The translations under genes were made by a program, and so were the position numbers. Below are positions 24,494-32,796 of a stretch of 41,290 nucleotides of DNA, in pieces. The notes beneath the pieces were generated by a model. It saw nothing but the letters and a program-made list of their open reading frames with translations. It was not told where the DNA came from and made no database searches. The first letter of the stretch is position 1; every line of letters begins with the position of its first letter. Where the stretch lies: the NCBI GenBank assembly GCA_023483915.1, contig JAMDEO010000127.1, positions 1-41,290 on the forward strand, in the 5' to 3' direction. This stretch comes from Actinomycetota bacterium (GTDB lineage Bacteria; Actinomycetota; Thermoleophilia; RBG-16-64-13).

Positions 24494-25564
24494 GTGGGCC
24501 TGGAAGGAGGGGGCATAGCAGCGCAACCGAGCATTTCCGAACAAATCTCGCGGCCGGACCTAAGGGCCATCTATTCCCACGCCATGGAGTCCATTGCCAC
24601 CGCGACCGATCTCGCCTCCCTGGATGCCGCGAGGGTGCGATTCTTGGGGAGAAAGGCCGAACTTACTGCCCTTCTTCGCAGCATCCCAGAATTGCCGGTC
24701 GCTGAACGTCCCGAGGTGGGCAAGATCGGCAATCTCGTCCGGCGCGAACTCGAGGCGGCCATCGAGGCGCGCCGCGAGGAGCTCGAGGCCGGCGAGCTCA
24801 TGCTGGGATTGGAAAAGGACCGGGTTGACATCAGCCTTCCCGGGTGGACGCTACCACTGGGGCATCTTCATTTGGTGACTCAGACGCGGCGGGAGATCGA
24901 GGACATCTTCATCGGCATGGGCTACGAGGTGGCCGACGGGCCCGAGGTCGAGACCGACTACTACAACTTCGAAGCCTTGAATACGCCCGCGGATCATCCC
25001 GCACGCTCTCTCCACGATACGTTCTTCGTCAATGATCAGGTCCTGTTGAGGACGCATACCTCACCAGTCCAAATACGGACGATGGAGAGGCAACGGCCAC
25101 CTATTCACATCATTATCCCGGGAAAGGCTTATCGCCGCGATTCCGACGCCACCCACACACCCATGTTCCACCAGGTCGAGGGACTGGTCGTCGGTGAGCA
25201 CGTCACTCTGGCCGATCTCAAGGGCACACTGGAGACATTTGCTCGCGCGATGTTTGGCAGCGAACGGCAGGTGCGCTTACGGCCGCATTTCTTTCCGTTC
25301 ACGGAGCCTTCGGTGGAGGTCGACGTTTCCTGCATGATTTGTGAAGGAGCCGGATGCCGCCTGTGCAAGAAAAGCGGGTGGCTCGAGATTCTGGGCGCAG
25401 GCATGGTGGATCCGAACGTGTTTGGCTTCGTCGACTACGACCCAGAGGTGTACTCCGGCTTTGCCTTCGGTATGGGCATCGAGCGAATCGCGATGCTCAA
25501 GCACGGTGTGAACGATCTCCGCCTTTTCTTCGAAAACGATCTGCGCTTCTTGCGCCAATTCTGA
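24494..25564 (+). CDS. pheS: phenylalanyl-tRNA synthetase alpha subunit
   Basis: PheS carries the catalytic site of the (alpha-beta)2 PheRS. After an N-terminal coiled coil (about residues 15-95) come the class II motifs: GPEVETDYYNFEALNTPADHPAR, LLRTHTSPVQIRTM, KAYRRDSDATHTPMFHQVEG and FGMGIERIAMLKHGVNDLR. The Cys-rich insert CEGAGCRLCKKSGWLEILG is common in bacterial PheS. The start is unclear. GTG 24494 has only a weak upstream site, while the strong GGAAGGAGG lies inside the frame (24502-24510), four bases before an ATA (24515), with no ATG, GTG or TTG in reach. I keep GTG 24494 as the outer limit. Confidence 0.95.
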   Translation: MGLEGGGIAAQPSISEQISRPDLRAIYSHAMESIATATDLASLDAARVRFLGRKAELTALLRSIPELPVAERPEVGKIGNLVRRELEAAIEARREELEAGELMLGLEKDRVDISLPGWTLPLGHLHLVTQTRREIEDIFIGMGYEVADGPEVETDYYNFEALNTPADHPARSLHDTFFVNDQVLLRTHTSPVQIRTMERQRPPIHIIIPGKAYRRDSDATHTPMFHQVEGLVVGEHVTLADLKGTLETFARAMFGSERQVRLRPHFFPFTEPSVEVDVSCMICEGAGCRLCKKSGWLEILGAGMVDPNVFGFVDYDPEVYSGFAFGMGIERIAMLKHGVNDLRLFFENDLRFLRQF

Positions 25565-25574
25565 CGGAGTTGTC

Positions 25575-27998
25575 ATGAAGGCCCCACTCTCCTGGCTGCG
25601 GGAATTCGTGTCCATCGACACGAGGATCGGTGAGCTGGGCCCGCGTCTCGCCCTTACCGGCACAGAGGTGGAACGAATCTCCCCGGTGGGGGTGCCGGGT
25701 GACCCGGAGAATCTCAGCCGTTTCGTCGTGGGCAAGGTGCTTGCCTGCGATCGTCACCCCAATGCCGACAAGCTTTCAGTCTGTAAGGTGGACGTCGGTG
25801 AGGCATCGCCGCGCACGATAGTGTGCGGCGCACCCAATGTCGCTGCGGGACAAACAGTTGCTGTGGTCTTGCCGGGAGGGACCATGCCCGATGGGACGCG
25901 GATTCGTGACGCGAAGCTTCGTGGCGTGGAGTCCTCGGGAATGATCATGTCCGAGGCTGAACTGGGCCTCGCCGCAAAGAGCTCCGGGACTATGGAGCTT
26001 CCTCCTTCCTGGGAAGCCGGCGAGCTCCTCTCGCACTACTTCGCCATCGCAGATGATGTCCTGGAGGTAGAGGTAACTCCGAATCGCCCCGACTGCTTGT
26101 CGGTACGCGGCCTGGCCCGGGAGATCGCGGTCATCACGGGAGCTGCTTTTGATGAGGACCTGCGGTTCACCCATCCCTGGGGCGATAGGCCCATCGACGC
26201 CGATATCTTCATCGAAGTTCGGGATCCTGACCTATGCCCCAGGTACGCGGCTAGGGTCATCCGTGGGGTTACCGTCGCAGATTCTCCGCTCTGGCTGAAA
26301 GCCAAGATCTCTCACGCCGGGATGCGGCCGGTGAATAACGTTGTTGACGTTACCAACTACGCTTTGTGGGCTCTTGGTCAGCCGCTTCATGCCTTCGATC
26401 TCAGAACTATCCGAGGCGGCCGCATCGTTGTACGTCGGGCGTTTCCGGGCGAAAAGATAACGACCCTGGACAACCAGGATCGTGTTCTGAGTGAGGACAT
26501 GCTCGTGATCGCCGATGCCGAGCGGGCCTCGGTAGTGGCTGGGATCATGGGCGGCATCGACAGCGAGGTCACCAACGATACTACCGACGTGCTGCTGGAG
26601 GCGGCGAATTTCGCTGCCCCTTCGATCATGCGAACCTCCTCGGCGCTCGGCCTGCGGAGCGAGGCTTCTACTCGCTATGAAAAAGGGCTCGACCGGGAAA
26701 TGATCCCCGTTGCCCTCGACATGGCGTGCAAGCTGCTGGTTGAGGTCTGTGGCGGCGAGGTCTCAGTTGGCACGATAGATGTCAGGACCGAGCCCTTGCC
26801 CGACGTGGTGATCGGCCTCCGTACGGCGCGCGTAGAAGCGACCCTCGGACTGGCAATCGAGAGGGACGAGATGGCCGACATCTTGACTCGCCTTGGCTGC
26901 ATGGTTCTTGCGGACGGGAACAACCTCAGAGTCAAAGTCCCCACTTTCCGAATAGATCTCGAGCGGGAAATCGATCTCATCGAGGAGGTGGGGCGCATTC
27001 ACGGGCTTGACGTCATTCCCTCCACTCTGCCGGCTAGGCGTGAGGGGAGGGGAGGGCTCACCGCGTTTCAAGCCGCAAGGCGGAAGGCGGAGGATCTTCT
27101 GGCGGGTTGCGGGCTCGTCGAGACCATCAACTACAGCTTCGGGGACGGCAGGTGGGGTGATCAGCTGCGGCTGGATGCGACAGATCCAAGGCGGCGAGGC
27201 TTGCCGATCGCCAACCCCTTGAGTATCGATCAATCTGTGATGCGCACAATGCTTCTTCCGGGGCTGCTCCAGACCGCCCGGGCAAACATATCTGTGCGAG
27301 AGACACGGGTGCACATCTTCGAGGTGGGTAGAGTCTTCCGTCCGGTTGGCTCGCAACTGCCCGAAGAGAGGACCCACCTTGGGATACTACTCAGCGGACA
27401 GTGGGACGAGGGGTCTTGGCTAAACACGGGCATCTCGGTCGACTACTTCTTGGGCAAAGGTATCCTGGAGCGCTTGGCGCAAGGGCTGAATGTCGAGCTC
27501 CACTATGCTCCGGCCGAAGAGCCTTTCCTTCATCCCGGCAAGAGTGCCGCGCTGTCCGATCGGCAGGGGCGGACGGTCGGCTGGCTCGGCGAGATTCATC
27601 CCTCGGTGCTCCAGGAATTCGACGTCCGCTCGGAATCCGTGATTGTCTCCGAGATCGATTTGGACACTTTTTTGGAGGACTGCGCGGGAGCCACGATGTT
27701 CAAAGACCTTCTCGCCTATCCGAGGGTGGAGCAAGACTTGGCCCTCGTCGTGGACGCCGCGATACCGTCGTCGGTTGTGGTGGTGGAATTGCGGGTGGCG
27801 GGCGGAGAGCTCCTGGAAGAGGTGAGGGTCTTCGACGTGTACGAGGGGCCGCAGGTCGGTGAAGGCAGGAAGAGCCTTGCTCTGCGGCTGTCCTTCCGTT
27901 CCTCGGAGAGGACTCTCAGCGAAACCGAGGTCAACGAGATCCGCTCCTTGATCCTCGCCAAGGTGTCTGCCCGCCTGGGGGCGCAGCTTAGGGCCTAA
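25575..27998 (+). CDS. pheT: phenylalanyl-tRNA synthetase beta subunit
   Basis: PheT binds and edits tRNA-Phe. The 807-residue protein contains the N-terminal MKAPLSWLREFV, an OB-fold tRNA-binding domain (about 40-150; HPNADKLSVCKVDVG, TIVCGAPNVAAGQ), the B3/B4 editing region (EVTPNRPDCLSVRGLAREIA, MRPVNNVVDVTNYALW), B5, a catalytic-like core and a C-terminal ferredoxin-fold anticodon-binding domain (about 715-805; YPRVEQDLALVV, SLALRLSFRSSERTLSETEV). The ATG follows pheS by ten bases with GGAG in front, so the two are co-expressed in the usual equimolar way. Confidence 0.97.
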   Translation: MKAPLSWLREFVSIDTRIGELGPRLALTGTEVERISPVGVPGDPENLSRFVVGKVLACDRHPNADKLSVCKVDVGEASPRTIVCGAPNVAAGQTVAVVLPGGTMPDGTRIRDAKLRGVESSGMIMSEAELGLAAKSSGTMELPPSWEAGELLSHYFAIADDVLEVEVTPNRPDCLSVRGLAREIAVITGAAFDEDLRFTHPWGDRPIDADIFIEVRDPDLCPRYAARVIRGVTVADSPLWLKAKISHAGMRPVNNVVDVTNYALWALGQPLHAFDLRTIRGGRIVVRRAFPGEKITTLDNQDRVLSEDMLVIADAERASVVAGIMGGIDSEVTNDTTDVLLEAANFAAPSIMRTSSALGLRSEASTRYEKGLDREMIPVALDMACKLLVEVCGGEVSVGTIDVRTEPLPDVVIGLRTARVEATLGLAIERDEMADILTRLGCMVLADGNNLRVKVPTFRIDLEREIDLIEEVGRIHGLDVIPSTLPARREGRGGLTAFQAARRKAEDLLAGCGLVETINYSFGDGRWGDQLRLDATDPRRRGLPIANPLSIDQSVMRTMLLPGLLQTARANISVRETRVHIFEVGRVFRPVGSQLPEERTHLGILLSGQWDEGSWLNTGISVDYFLGKGILERLAQGLNVELHYAPAEEPFLHPGKSAALSDRQGRTVGWLGEIHPSVLQEFDVRSESVIVSEIDLDTFLEDCAGATMFKDLLAYPRVEQDLALVVDAAIPSSVVVVELRVAGGELLEEVRVFDVYEGPQVGEGRKSLALRLSFRSSERTLSETEVNEIRSLILAKVSARLGAQLRA

Positions 27999-28077
27999 CC
28001 TCTCCGTCTGATGTCCCGAGGCCGCTACCTTTCTGGCTCCAGGGGGCGCGCACAATTGAACTCCTCACATCAGCTTC

Positions 28078-28115
28078 CTTGCATCATATTGCATTTCGAT
28101 GTATAGTCATGCACT
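28078..28115 (+). promoter_or_regulatory. two tandem ARG-box-like ArgR operator sites
   Basis: Two 14-base cores fit the ArgR pattern TGNAT-N4-ATNCA: TGCATCATATTGCA (28080-28093, one mismatch) and TGTATAGTCATGCA (28100-28113, full match). Their centres are 20 bases apart; as 18-bp boxes they are separated by two bases, like paired ARG boxes elsewhere. One covers the -35 and the other the -10 of the operon promoter. argR itself is in the operon. Confidence 0.7.
28079..28107 (+). promoter_or_regulatory. arginine operon promoter
   Basis: TTGCAT (28079-28084), a 17-base spacer and TATAGT (28102-28107). The track's argC ATG (28099) overlaps this -10 and so cannot be the start. The region is a local AT-rich dip in GC-rich DNA. 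Confidence 0.78.
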
Positions 28116-28143
28116 TGTGGAAAAGCGAGCGAAAGGTCCGATC

Positions 28144-29157
28144 GTGGTCACGGCTAGCGTAGTGGGAGCCACCGGTTATACCGGGGCAGTGCTGACAGAC
28201 ATCCTGAGTTCACACCCGGATGTGAGACTGCAGGCACTGACTTCGAAATCGTACGCCGGCGACCGAGTCTGCGACGTGTTTCCACACTTGCGCGTGAGCG
28301 GCGTTTACACCCAATATTCAGCCGAGGCCGTCGGCGGGTCGGATGTGGCATTTGTGTGCTACCCGCATGCTGAGTCCCATGCTGTGGTAGCTCAACTCCT
28401 CGACGAAGGTTGCCGGGTCATCGATCTCAGCGCCGATTTCCGGCTGAAGGACCCCGAGGCCTACGCGCTGTGGTACGGCTTCGATCATCCTCGGAAGGAC
28501 CTGGTCCGCGAAGCCGTCTTTGGATTGCCGGAAAAGTATCGGGCGCAACTTCCGGGGGCACGCCTGGTGGCTAATCCCGGCTGCTATCCGACCGGCGCGA
28601 TCCTCGCTGTGCTCCCGGTAGCGTCCGACATCGATGCCTCAGGGCTCGTCATCGATTCGAAGTCGGGAGTTTCGGGCGCCGGTAGGAATCCCTCCGCGAA
28701 GACACACTTCTGTGCCGTCGAAGGGGACTTCCGGGCCTACAATGAGGTCGGACACCGCCACACCTCCGAAATGATCCAAGAAGTAAGTGGGGCAGCCGGC
28801 CATGCGGTCACCATCAGCTTCACTCCCCATCTGCTTCCGGTGGACCGCGGCATACTCACAACCATGTACTTCCGTCCTTTGCGCGGCCTCGTTGGAGATC
28901 AGGCGTGGACACAGAAGTATCGCGACTTCTACGCGGGTGAGCCTTTCGTGGAAGTCTGTGACGCGGTGCCCGCCCTTTCAGAGGTTGCATACACCAACTA
29001 CTGCCGCCTCGCCGTCAGGGAGGACCCAGCGGCCGGTCTGGTCAAGGTTTTCAGCGTCATCGACAACCTGGTCAAAGGCGCCTCTGGTCAAGCCGTACAG
29101 AATATGAACTGCATGTTCGGCTTTCCGGAAGATGCCGGTCTGCAACGGAAGGTTTGA
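28144..29157 (+). CDS. argC: N-acetyl-gamma-glutamyl-phosphate reductase
   Basis: ArgC reduces N-acetylglutamyl phosphate with NADPH in arginine synthesis. The N-terminal Rossmann motif is SVVGATGYTGAVLTDIL; the catalytic Cys is in VANPGCYPTGAILA; a downstream segment reads HRHTSEMIQEVS. GTG 28144, with GAAAGG seven bases upstream, places the start right before the Rossmann strand and gives 337 residues. The track's ATG lies in the promoter. GTG 28117 would add nine residues and is a weaker option. It is the first gene of the arg operon. Confidence 0.96.
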   Translation: MVTASVVGATGYTGAVLTDILSSHPDVRLQALTSKSYAGDRVCDVFPHLRVSGVYTQYSAEAVGGSDVAFVCYPHAESHAVVAQLLDEGCRVIDLSADFRLKDPEAYALWYGFDHPRKDLVREAVFGLPEKYRAQLPGARLVANPGCYPTGAILAVLPVASDIDASGLVIDSKSGVSGAGRNPSAKTHFCAVEGDFRAYNEVGHRHTSEMIQEVSGAAGHAVTISFTPHLLPVDRGILTTMYFRPLRGLVGDQAWTQKYRDFYAGEPFVEVCDAVPALSEVAYTNYCRLAVREDPAAGLVKVFSVIDNLVKGASGQAVQNMNCMFGFPEDAGLQRKV

Positions 29158-29158
29158 G

Positions 29159-30502
29159 ATGACAGATTCTCTTCGTCCACTTGGAGCCGCTCCCATGGCC
29201 GCCGCTCCGGCAACCGCTGCTCCGATCGTAGTCGCACCGGCGCAATCTCGCTTCTTTTCCGTGCCTGCCGGCGCGAAGTTGATCGAACCGGCGGAGGGCT
29301 CACCCGGCGTGACATTCCCGAAAGGGTTTCTCGGCAGTGGCCTTGCGGTCGGCATCAAGGAAAGCGGCCGGCCAGACATGGGCGTGCTGTGTGTCATGCC
29401 GGAGTGGAGGAGTTCAACCGTTTCGGCTGCCGTGTTCACGACGAACGCCTTCGCCGCCGCTCCGGTGATTGTAAGCAAAGAGGAGTGCCATCGCTCTCAT
29501 TTGGTTGGCCTAGTGGCCAACAGTGGCAATGCCAATGCGTGCACAGGCGCCAATGGTTTGACGGTCGCGCGGGCCATGCGGTCCTCATGCGCGGAGGCAC
29601 TCGGAATCGCGTCAGAGAATGTGGCCGTGGCGTCTACCGGAATAATCGGCGTTCAGCTTGATGCCGGATTCATGTCGGCTGCGGCAGGAAGGGCGGCAAG
29701 GGCGGTTGCCCCGGGGGGCGGAGGCGATTTCACGCGCAGCATCATGACCACCGACAAGTACCCGAAGGAGTCTGCAGTTGAGCTGAGCCTTCGCGGAGGT
29801 ACGATCAGAATAGGCGTGTGCGCAAAGGGCGCCGGCATGATCGCACCGGCGCTTGCTACCATGATCTGCGTCGTAACCACGGACGCGTCGCTTGATGCCT
29901 CGCAAGCAGCCTCTCTGCTGCATGACGCCGTGAACAGCTCATTCAACAAAGTGACTGTCGATGGAGAGATGAGCACAAACGACTCGGTGTTCTTCCTCGC
30001 CAGCGGGGCCTCGGGCGTGCAGGTGGCACCGTCGGATATACCTCTCTTTGGCGAAGCCCTCAAGTCGATGCTGCTTCGTATCGCCCTGATGATGGTTGCC
30101 GACGGCGAAGGCTCGACTAAGATCATCAAGGCAGTGGTGCGCGGCGCCGCCTCCGACCAGGAGGCGGCGCGTGTGTGCCGGGCAATAGCGGATTCTCCCT
30201 TGGTCAAGACGGCCATGCATGGAGGCGACCCTAACTGGGGCCGGGTGATCAGCTCTGCCGGCGCGGCGCTGGCAGGACAGTCGCTCCCCAATTCCTCACT
30301 CCGCCTCTGCGGAGTTCAGGTTGTGGCCGGGGGAGCTGCGTCTAGAGTGGCTGAAAAGGAATGGGGCACGCTTGTTGCTGGAATGAAGCAACCCGAGATC
30401 GAGATCGAGCTGGACTTGGGTGTCGCCTCCGGCGAAGGCGAGGTCTTCTTCTCCGATCTTGGCCACGAGTACATCACTATCAACGCCGAATATCACTCGT
30501 AG
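29159..30502 (+). CDS. argJ: ornithine acetyltransferase / N-acetylglutamate synthase
   Basis: ArgJ moves the acetyl group from acetylornithine to glutamate, recycling it; bifunctional forms can also use acetyl-CoA. The proenzyme cuts itself between Ala and Thr in MIAPALATMICVVTTDA, leaving Thr as nucleophile. Other signatures are VANSGNANACTGANG, STGIIGV and GGDPNWGRVISSAGAA. ATG 29159 follows GGAAGG by seven bases and sits just after the argC stop. The first 45 or so residues are Ala/Pro-rich and look like a family-atypical extension. Mono- versus bifunctionality is not visible. Confidence 0.96.
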   Translation: MTDSLRPLGAAPMAAAPATAAPIVVAPAQSRFFSVPAGAKLIEPAEGSPGVTFPKGFLGSGLAVGIKESGRPDMGVLCVMPEWRSSTVSAAVFTTNAFAAAPVIVSKEECHRSHLVGLVANSGNANACTGANGLTVARAMRSSCAEALGIASENVAVASTGIIGVQLDAGFMSAAAGRAARAVAPGGGGDFTRSIMTTDKYPKESAVELSLRGGTIRIGVCAKGAGMIAPALATMICVVTTDASLDASQAASLLHDAVNSSFNKVTVDGEMSTNDSVFFLASGASGVQVAPSDIPLFGEALKSMLLRIALMMVADGEGSTKIIKAVVRGAASDQEAARVCRAIADSPLVKTAMHGGDPNWGRVISSAGAALAGQSLPNSSLRLCGVQVVAGGAASRVAEKEWGTLVAGMKQPEIEIELDLGVASGEGEVFFSDLGHEYITINAEYHS

Positions 30503-30510
30503 GGGCAGCC

Positions 30511-31407
30511 ATGCGCGAAGTCTACAGGAAACGGGTCGAAACACTTCTGGAGTCGCTGCCGTACATACGCATGTTCAACGGCAAGACGGTAGTCATCAAG
30601 TACGGTGGGGCGGCGATGAGCTCGGCGGATCTCAAAGATGAGTTTGCCACCGACATCGCGTTGCTCCGATATGTTGGCATCAAGCCCATCATCGTTCACG
30701 GCGGAGGGAACGAGATCAGCAAGTACATGCGCAGGCTCGACCTCCCGGTCAAATTCGTTGAGGGGCTGCGAGTGACCGACGACGCCACCATGGAAGTCGC
30801 AAAAATGGTTCTCGTTGGCAAAGTCAACAAAGAGATCGTCGCGCTCATCAACAGCAAAGGAGCCCCGGCTGTGGGCCTGTGCGGCGACGACGGGATGCTT
30901 CTCAAGGCCAAGCCCCTGCTCAAACGTGGCAAGGACGGAACCCCGATTGACCTTGGTCTTGTAGGCGAGGTGACCGAAGTGAACACGGCGCTGCTCGCCG
31001 CGCTCGATGTTGACTACGTGCCCGTTGTGGCTTCGGTTGGGGTAGGGCCCAATGGAGAGACCTACAACATTAATGCCGACACCGTCGCCGGGGCTCTGGC
31101 TGCTGCTCTGCAGGCAGAGAAGGTGATATTCCTCACCGATGTGACCGGTCTCCACGGAGATCTGGAGGATGAGTCCAGCGTGATCTCGGAGTGCACGGCC
31201 GCTGACCTGGTGGATCTCATCGACGGGGGTAGGGTGTCCAAGGGGATGATCCCGAAGCTCGAAGCGGTCCTCACCAGCTTGCGGGGAGGGGTGGCCGCCG
31301 CTCACATCATCGACGGCCGGATAGCACACTCGGTGCTCCTGGAGATACTCACTGACGACGCCGGCTTGGGAACGAAGATATCCTCGGGTGCGGGGATAGG
31401 TTCCTAA
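30511..31407 (+). CDS. argB: N-acetylglutamate kinase
   Basis: ArgB phosphorylates N-acetylglutamate. Its 298 residues have the amino-acid kinase signatures VVIKYGGAAM, IIVHGGGNEISKYM, NINADTVAGALAAAL, FLTDVTGL and GMIPKLEA. A helical N-terminus (REVYRKRVETLLESLPYI) of the kind found in arginine-inhibited hexameric enzymes suggests feedback control by arginine, an inference. The track's longer ORF runs back into argJ; ATG 30511 with AGGGG upstream is the true start. Confidence 0.97.
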   Translation: MREVYRKRVETLLESLPYIRMFNGKTVVIKYGGAAMSSADLKDEFATDIALLRYVGIKPIIVHGGGNEISKYMRRLDLPVKFVEGLRVTDDATMEVAKMVLVGKVNKEIVALINSKGAPAVGLCGDDGMLLKAKPLLKRGKDGTPIDLGLVGEVTEVNTALLAALDVDYVPVVASVGVGPNGETYNINADTVAGALAAALQAEKVIFLTDVTGLHGDLEDESSVISECTAADLVDLIDGGRVSKGMIPKLEAVLTSLRGGVAAAHIIDGRIAHSVLLEILTDDAGLGTKISSGAGIGS

Positions 31408-31416
31408 GGAGGAAGC

Positions 31417-32328
31417 ATGGCAGTCAAGCACTTTCTCACCGTTCCGGATCTGAGCAAAGACGAGTTCGAGCACGTTCTGCAACAGGCTGCCGCCTGGAAG
31501 CGCCAGCCTTATGGCGGTGTTCTGGCCGGTAAGACGGTCGCTCTTGTCTTCGGAAAACCGTCCACGCGCACGCGGGTCTCCTTCAGTGTAGGCGTGTACC
31601 AACTCGGAGGCTTGCCGCTGACTCTCTCCGAGCAGGAATTGCAGATCAGAACGTCGGAAAGCATCGAAGACACAGCTCGGGTCTTGTCGCGCTACGTGAA
31701 CGCCATAGTAATCCGGACTTTCGCCAAAAAGGACGTGGAGGATCTGGCCGCGGCAGCCTCGGTTCCTGTGATCAACGCGCTTACCGACGAGGATCACCCG
31801 TGTCAGGCCCTTACGGACATCTTCACCTTCAGAGAGCATTTTCCAGACACCGGGCGCAAGATCACCTATCTCGGGGATGGGAACAATGTCGCGGCATCTC
31901 TGTCAGAAGCCGCCGCTCTTGCCGGCATCGATATCTGCCTCGCCGTCCCGGAAGGCTGTGATCTTCCCAAAGTGAAGATGGACTCCATCGCCATGCTTTC
32001 GGAGAGCTGTGGGACGAAGTTTTGGGTCGAGCGGGACCCGGAGGCGGCGGCAGCCGGGGCTTCCGCGCTCTACACCGATGTGTGGATCAGCATGGGACAG
32101 ACCGACGATTCCGCCAAAGTGGAGCGTCTTCTCCCGTTCCGTCTCGATGGACGTCTGTTGGCCCGGGCCCTTCCGGAGGCGCTTGTGATGCACTGTTTGC
32201 CCGCTCACCGGGGCGAGGAGATCACCGACGAGGTCATGGATGGCCCGCAGTCGGTGGTCTTCGATCAGGCCGAGAATCGGCTTCACGCTCAGAAGGCGCT
32301 GATGGCTTACATTTTGGGAGGTCGGTAG
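31417..32328 (+). CDS. argF: ornithine carbamoyltransferase
   Basis: OTC makes citrulline from ornithine and carbamoyl phosphate. The carbamoyl-phosphate site is KPSTRTRVSFSVG, with DEDHPCQALTD; ornithine-side motifs are DVWISMGQ and MHCLPAHRGEEI, the latter typical of OTC and not of aspartate transcarbamylase. At 303 residues it is full length. AGGAGG precedes the ATG. It directly follows argB, where argD would be expected in the actinobacterial order. Confidence 0.96.
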   Translation: MAVKHFLTVPDLSKDEFEHVLQQAAAWKRQPYGGVLAGKTVALVFGKPSTRTRVSFSVGVYQLGGLPLTLSEQELQIRTSESIEDTARVLSRYVNAIVIRTFAKKDVEDLAAAASVPVINALTDEDHPCQALTDIFTFREHFPDTGRKITYLGDGNNVAASLSEAAALAGIDICLAVPEGCDLPKVKMDSIAMLSESCGTKFWVERDPEAAAAGASALYTDVWISMGQTDDSAKVERLLPFRLDGRLLARALPEALVMHCLPAHRGEEITDEVMDGPQSVVFDQAENRLHAQKALMAYILGGR

Positions 32329-32332
32329 TCGG

Positions 32333-32791
32333 GTGAACAAGCGGCAAAGACAACAGATGCTGCGGCGGTTGGTGCGCGAGCGCATAATCGGCAGCCAGAT
32401 GGAGTTGGTCGACGCCCTTCGCGCTACCGGGTTTGTGGTCACCCAGGCCACTATCAGCCGCGATTTGCGGGAGCTGGGACTTCAGAAGGAGCGCGACGTA
32501 ACCGGCAGAACGCGCTACGTCCTCGTGCCGACCAGTGAGGAAAAGCCAGACCCGCAAGTCGCCTGCAGCAGGATGCTACAGGAATTCGGCCGCGGCGTGG
32601 ATACTGCGCAGAACTTGTTGGTGGTGCGTTGTGACCCCGGTGCCGCACCCGGTCTCGGCAGGGTTATCGACGAGCTTGAACACGCGGCGATACTCGGTTG
32701 CGTCGCCGGCGACGACACGGTGATAATTGTGGCCAAAGACGGGCGGGCAGCGGAGACTGTCTGCGCCTATCTTAGGGAACTGGGAGGATAG
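32333..32791 (+). CDS. argR: arginine repressor ArgR
   Basis: ArgR is an arginine-responsive hexameric repressor. The N-terminal winged helix has IGSQMELVDALRATGFVVTQATISRDLRELGLQK with the TQATISRDLREL signature. The C-terminal oligomerisation and arginine-binding domain includes NLLVVRCDPGAAPGLGRVID and ILGCVAGDDTVIIVAK, where the GDDT motif contacts arginine. GTG 32333 lies five bases after the argF stop, with GGGAGG further upstream. Its likely targets are the two ARG boxes before argC. Confidence 0.96.
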   Translation: MNKRQRQQMLRRLVRERIIGSQMELVDALRATGFVVTQATISRDLRELGLQKERDVTGRTRYVLVPTSEEKPDPQVACSRMLQEFGRGVDTAQNLLVVRCDPGAAPGLGRVIDELEHAAILGCVAGDDTVIIVAKDGRAAETVCAYLRELGG

Positions 32792-32796
32792 TCAAG

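Noticed and set aside
30493-31839. 448-residue minus-strand ORF opposite argB and argF
   Set aside because: It is a shadow of two well-recognised genes in GC-rich DNA; its product resembles no family I know and it has no ribosome-binding site of note.
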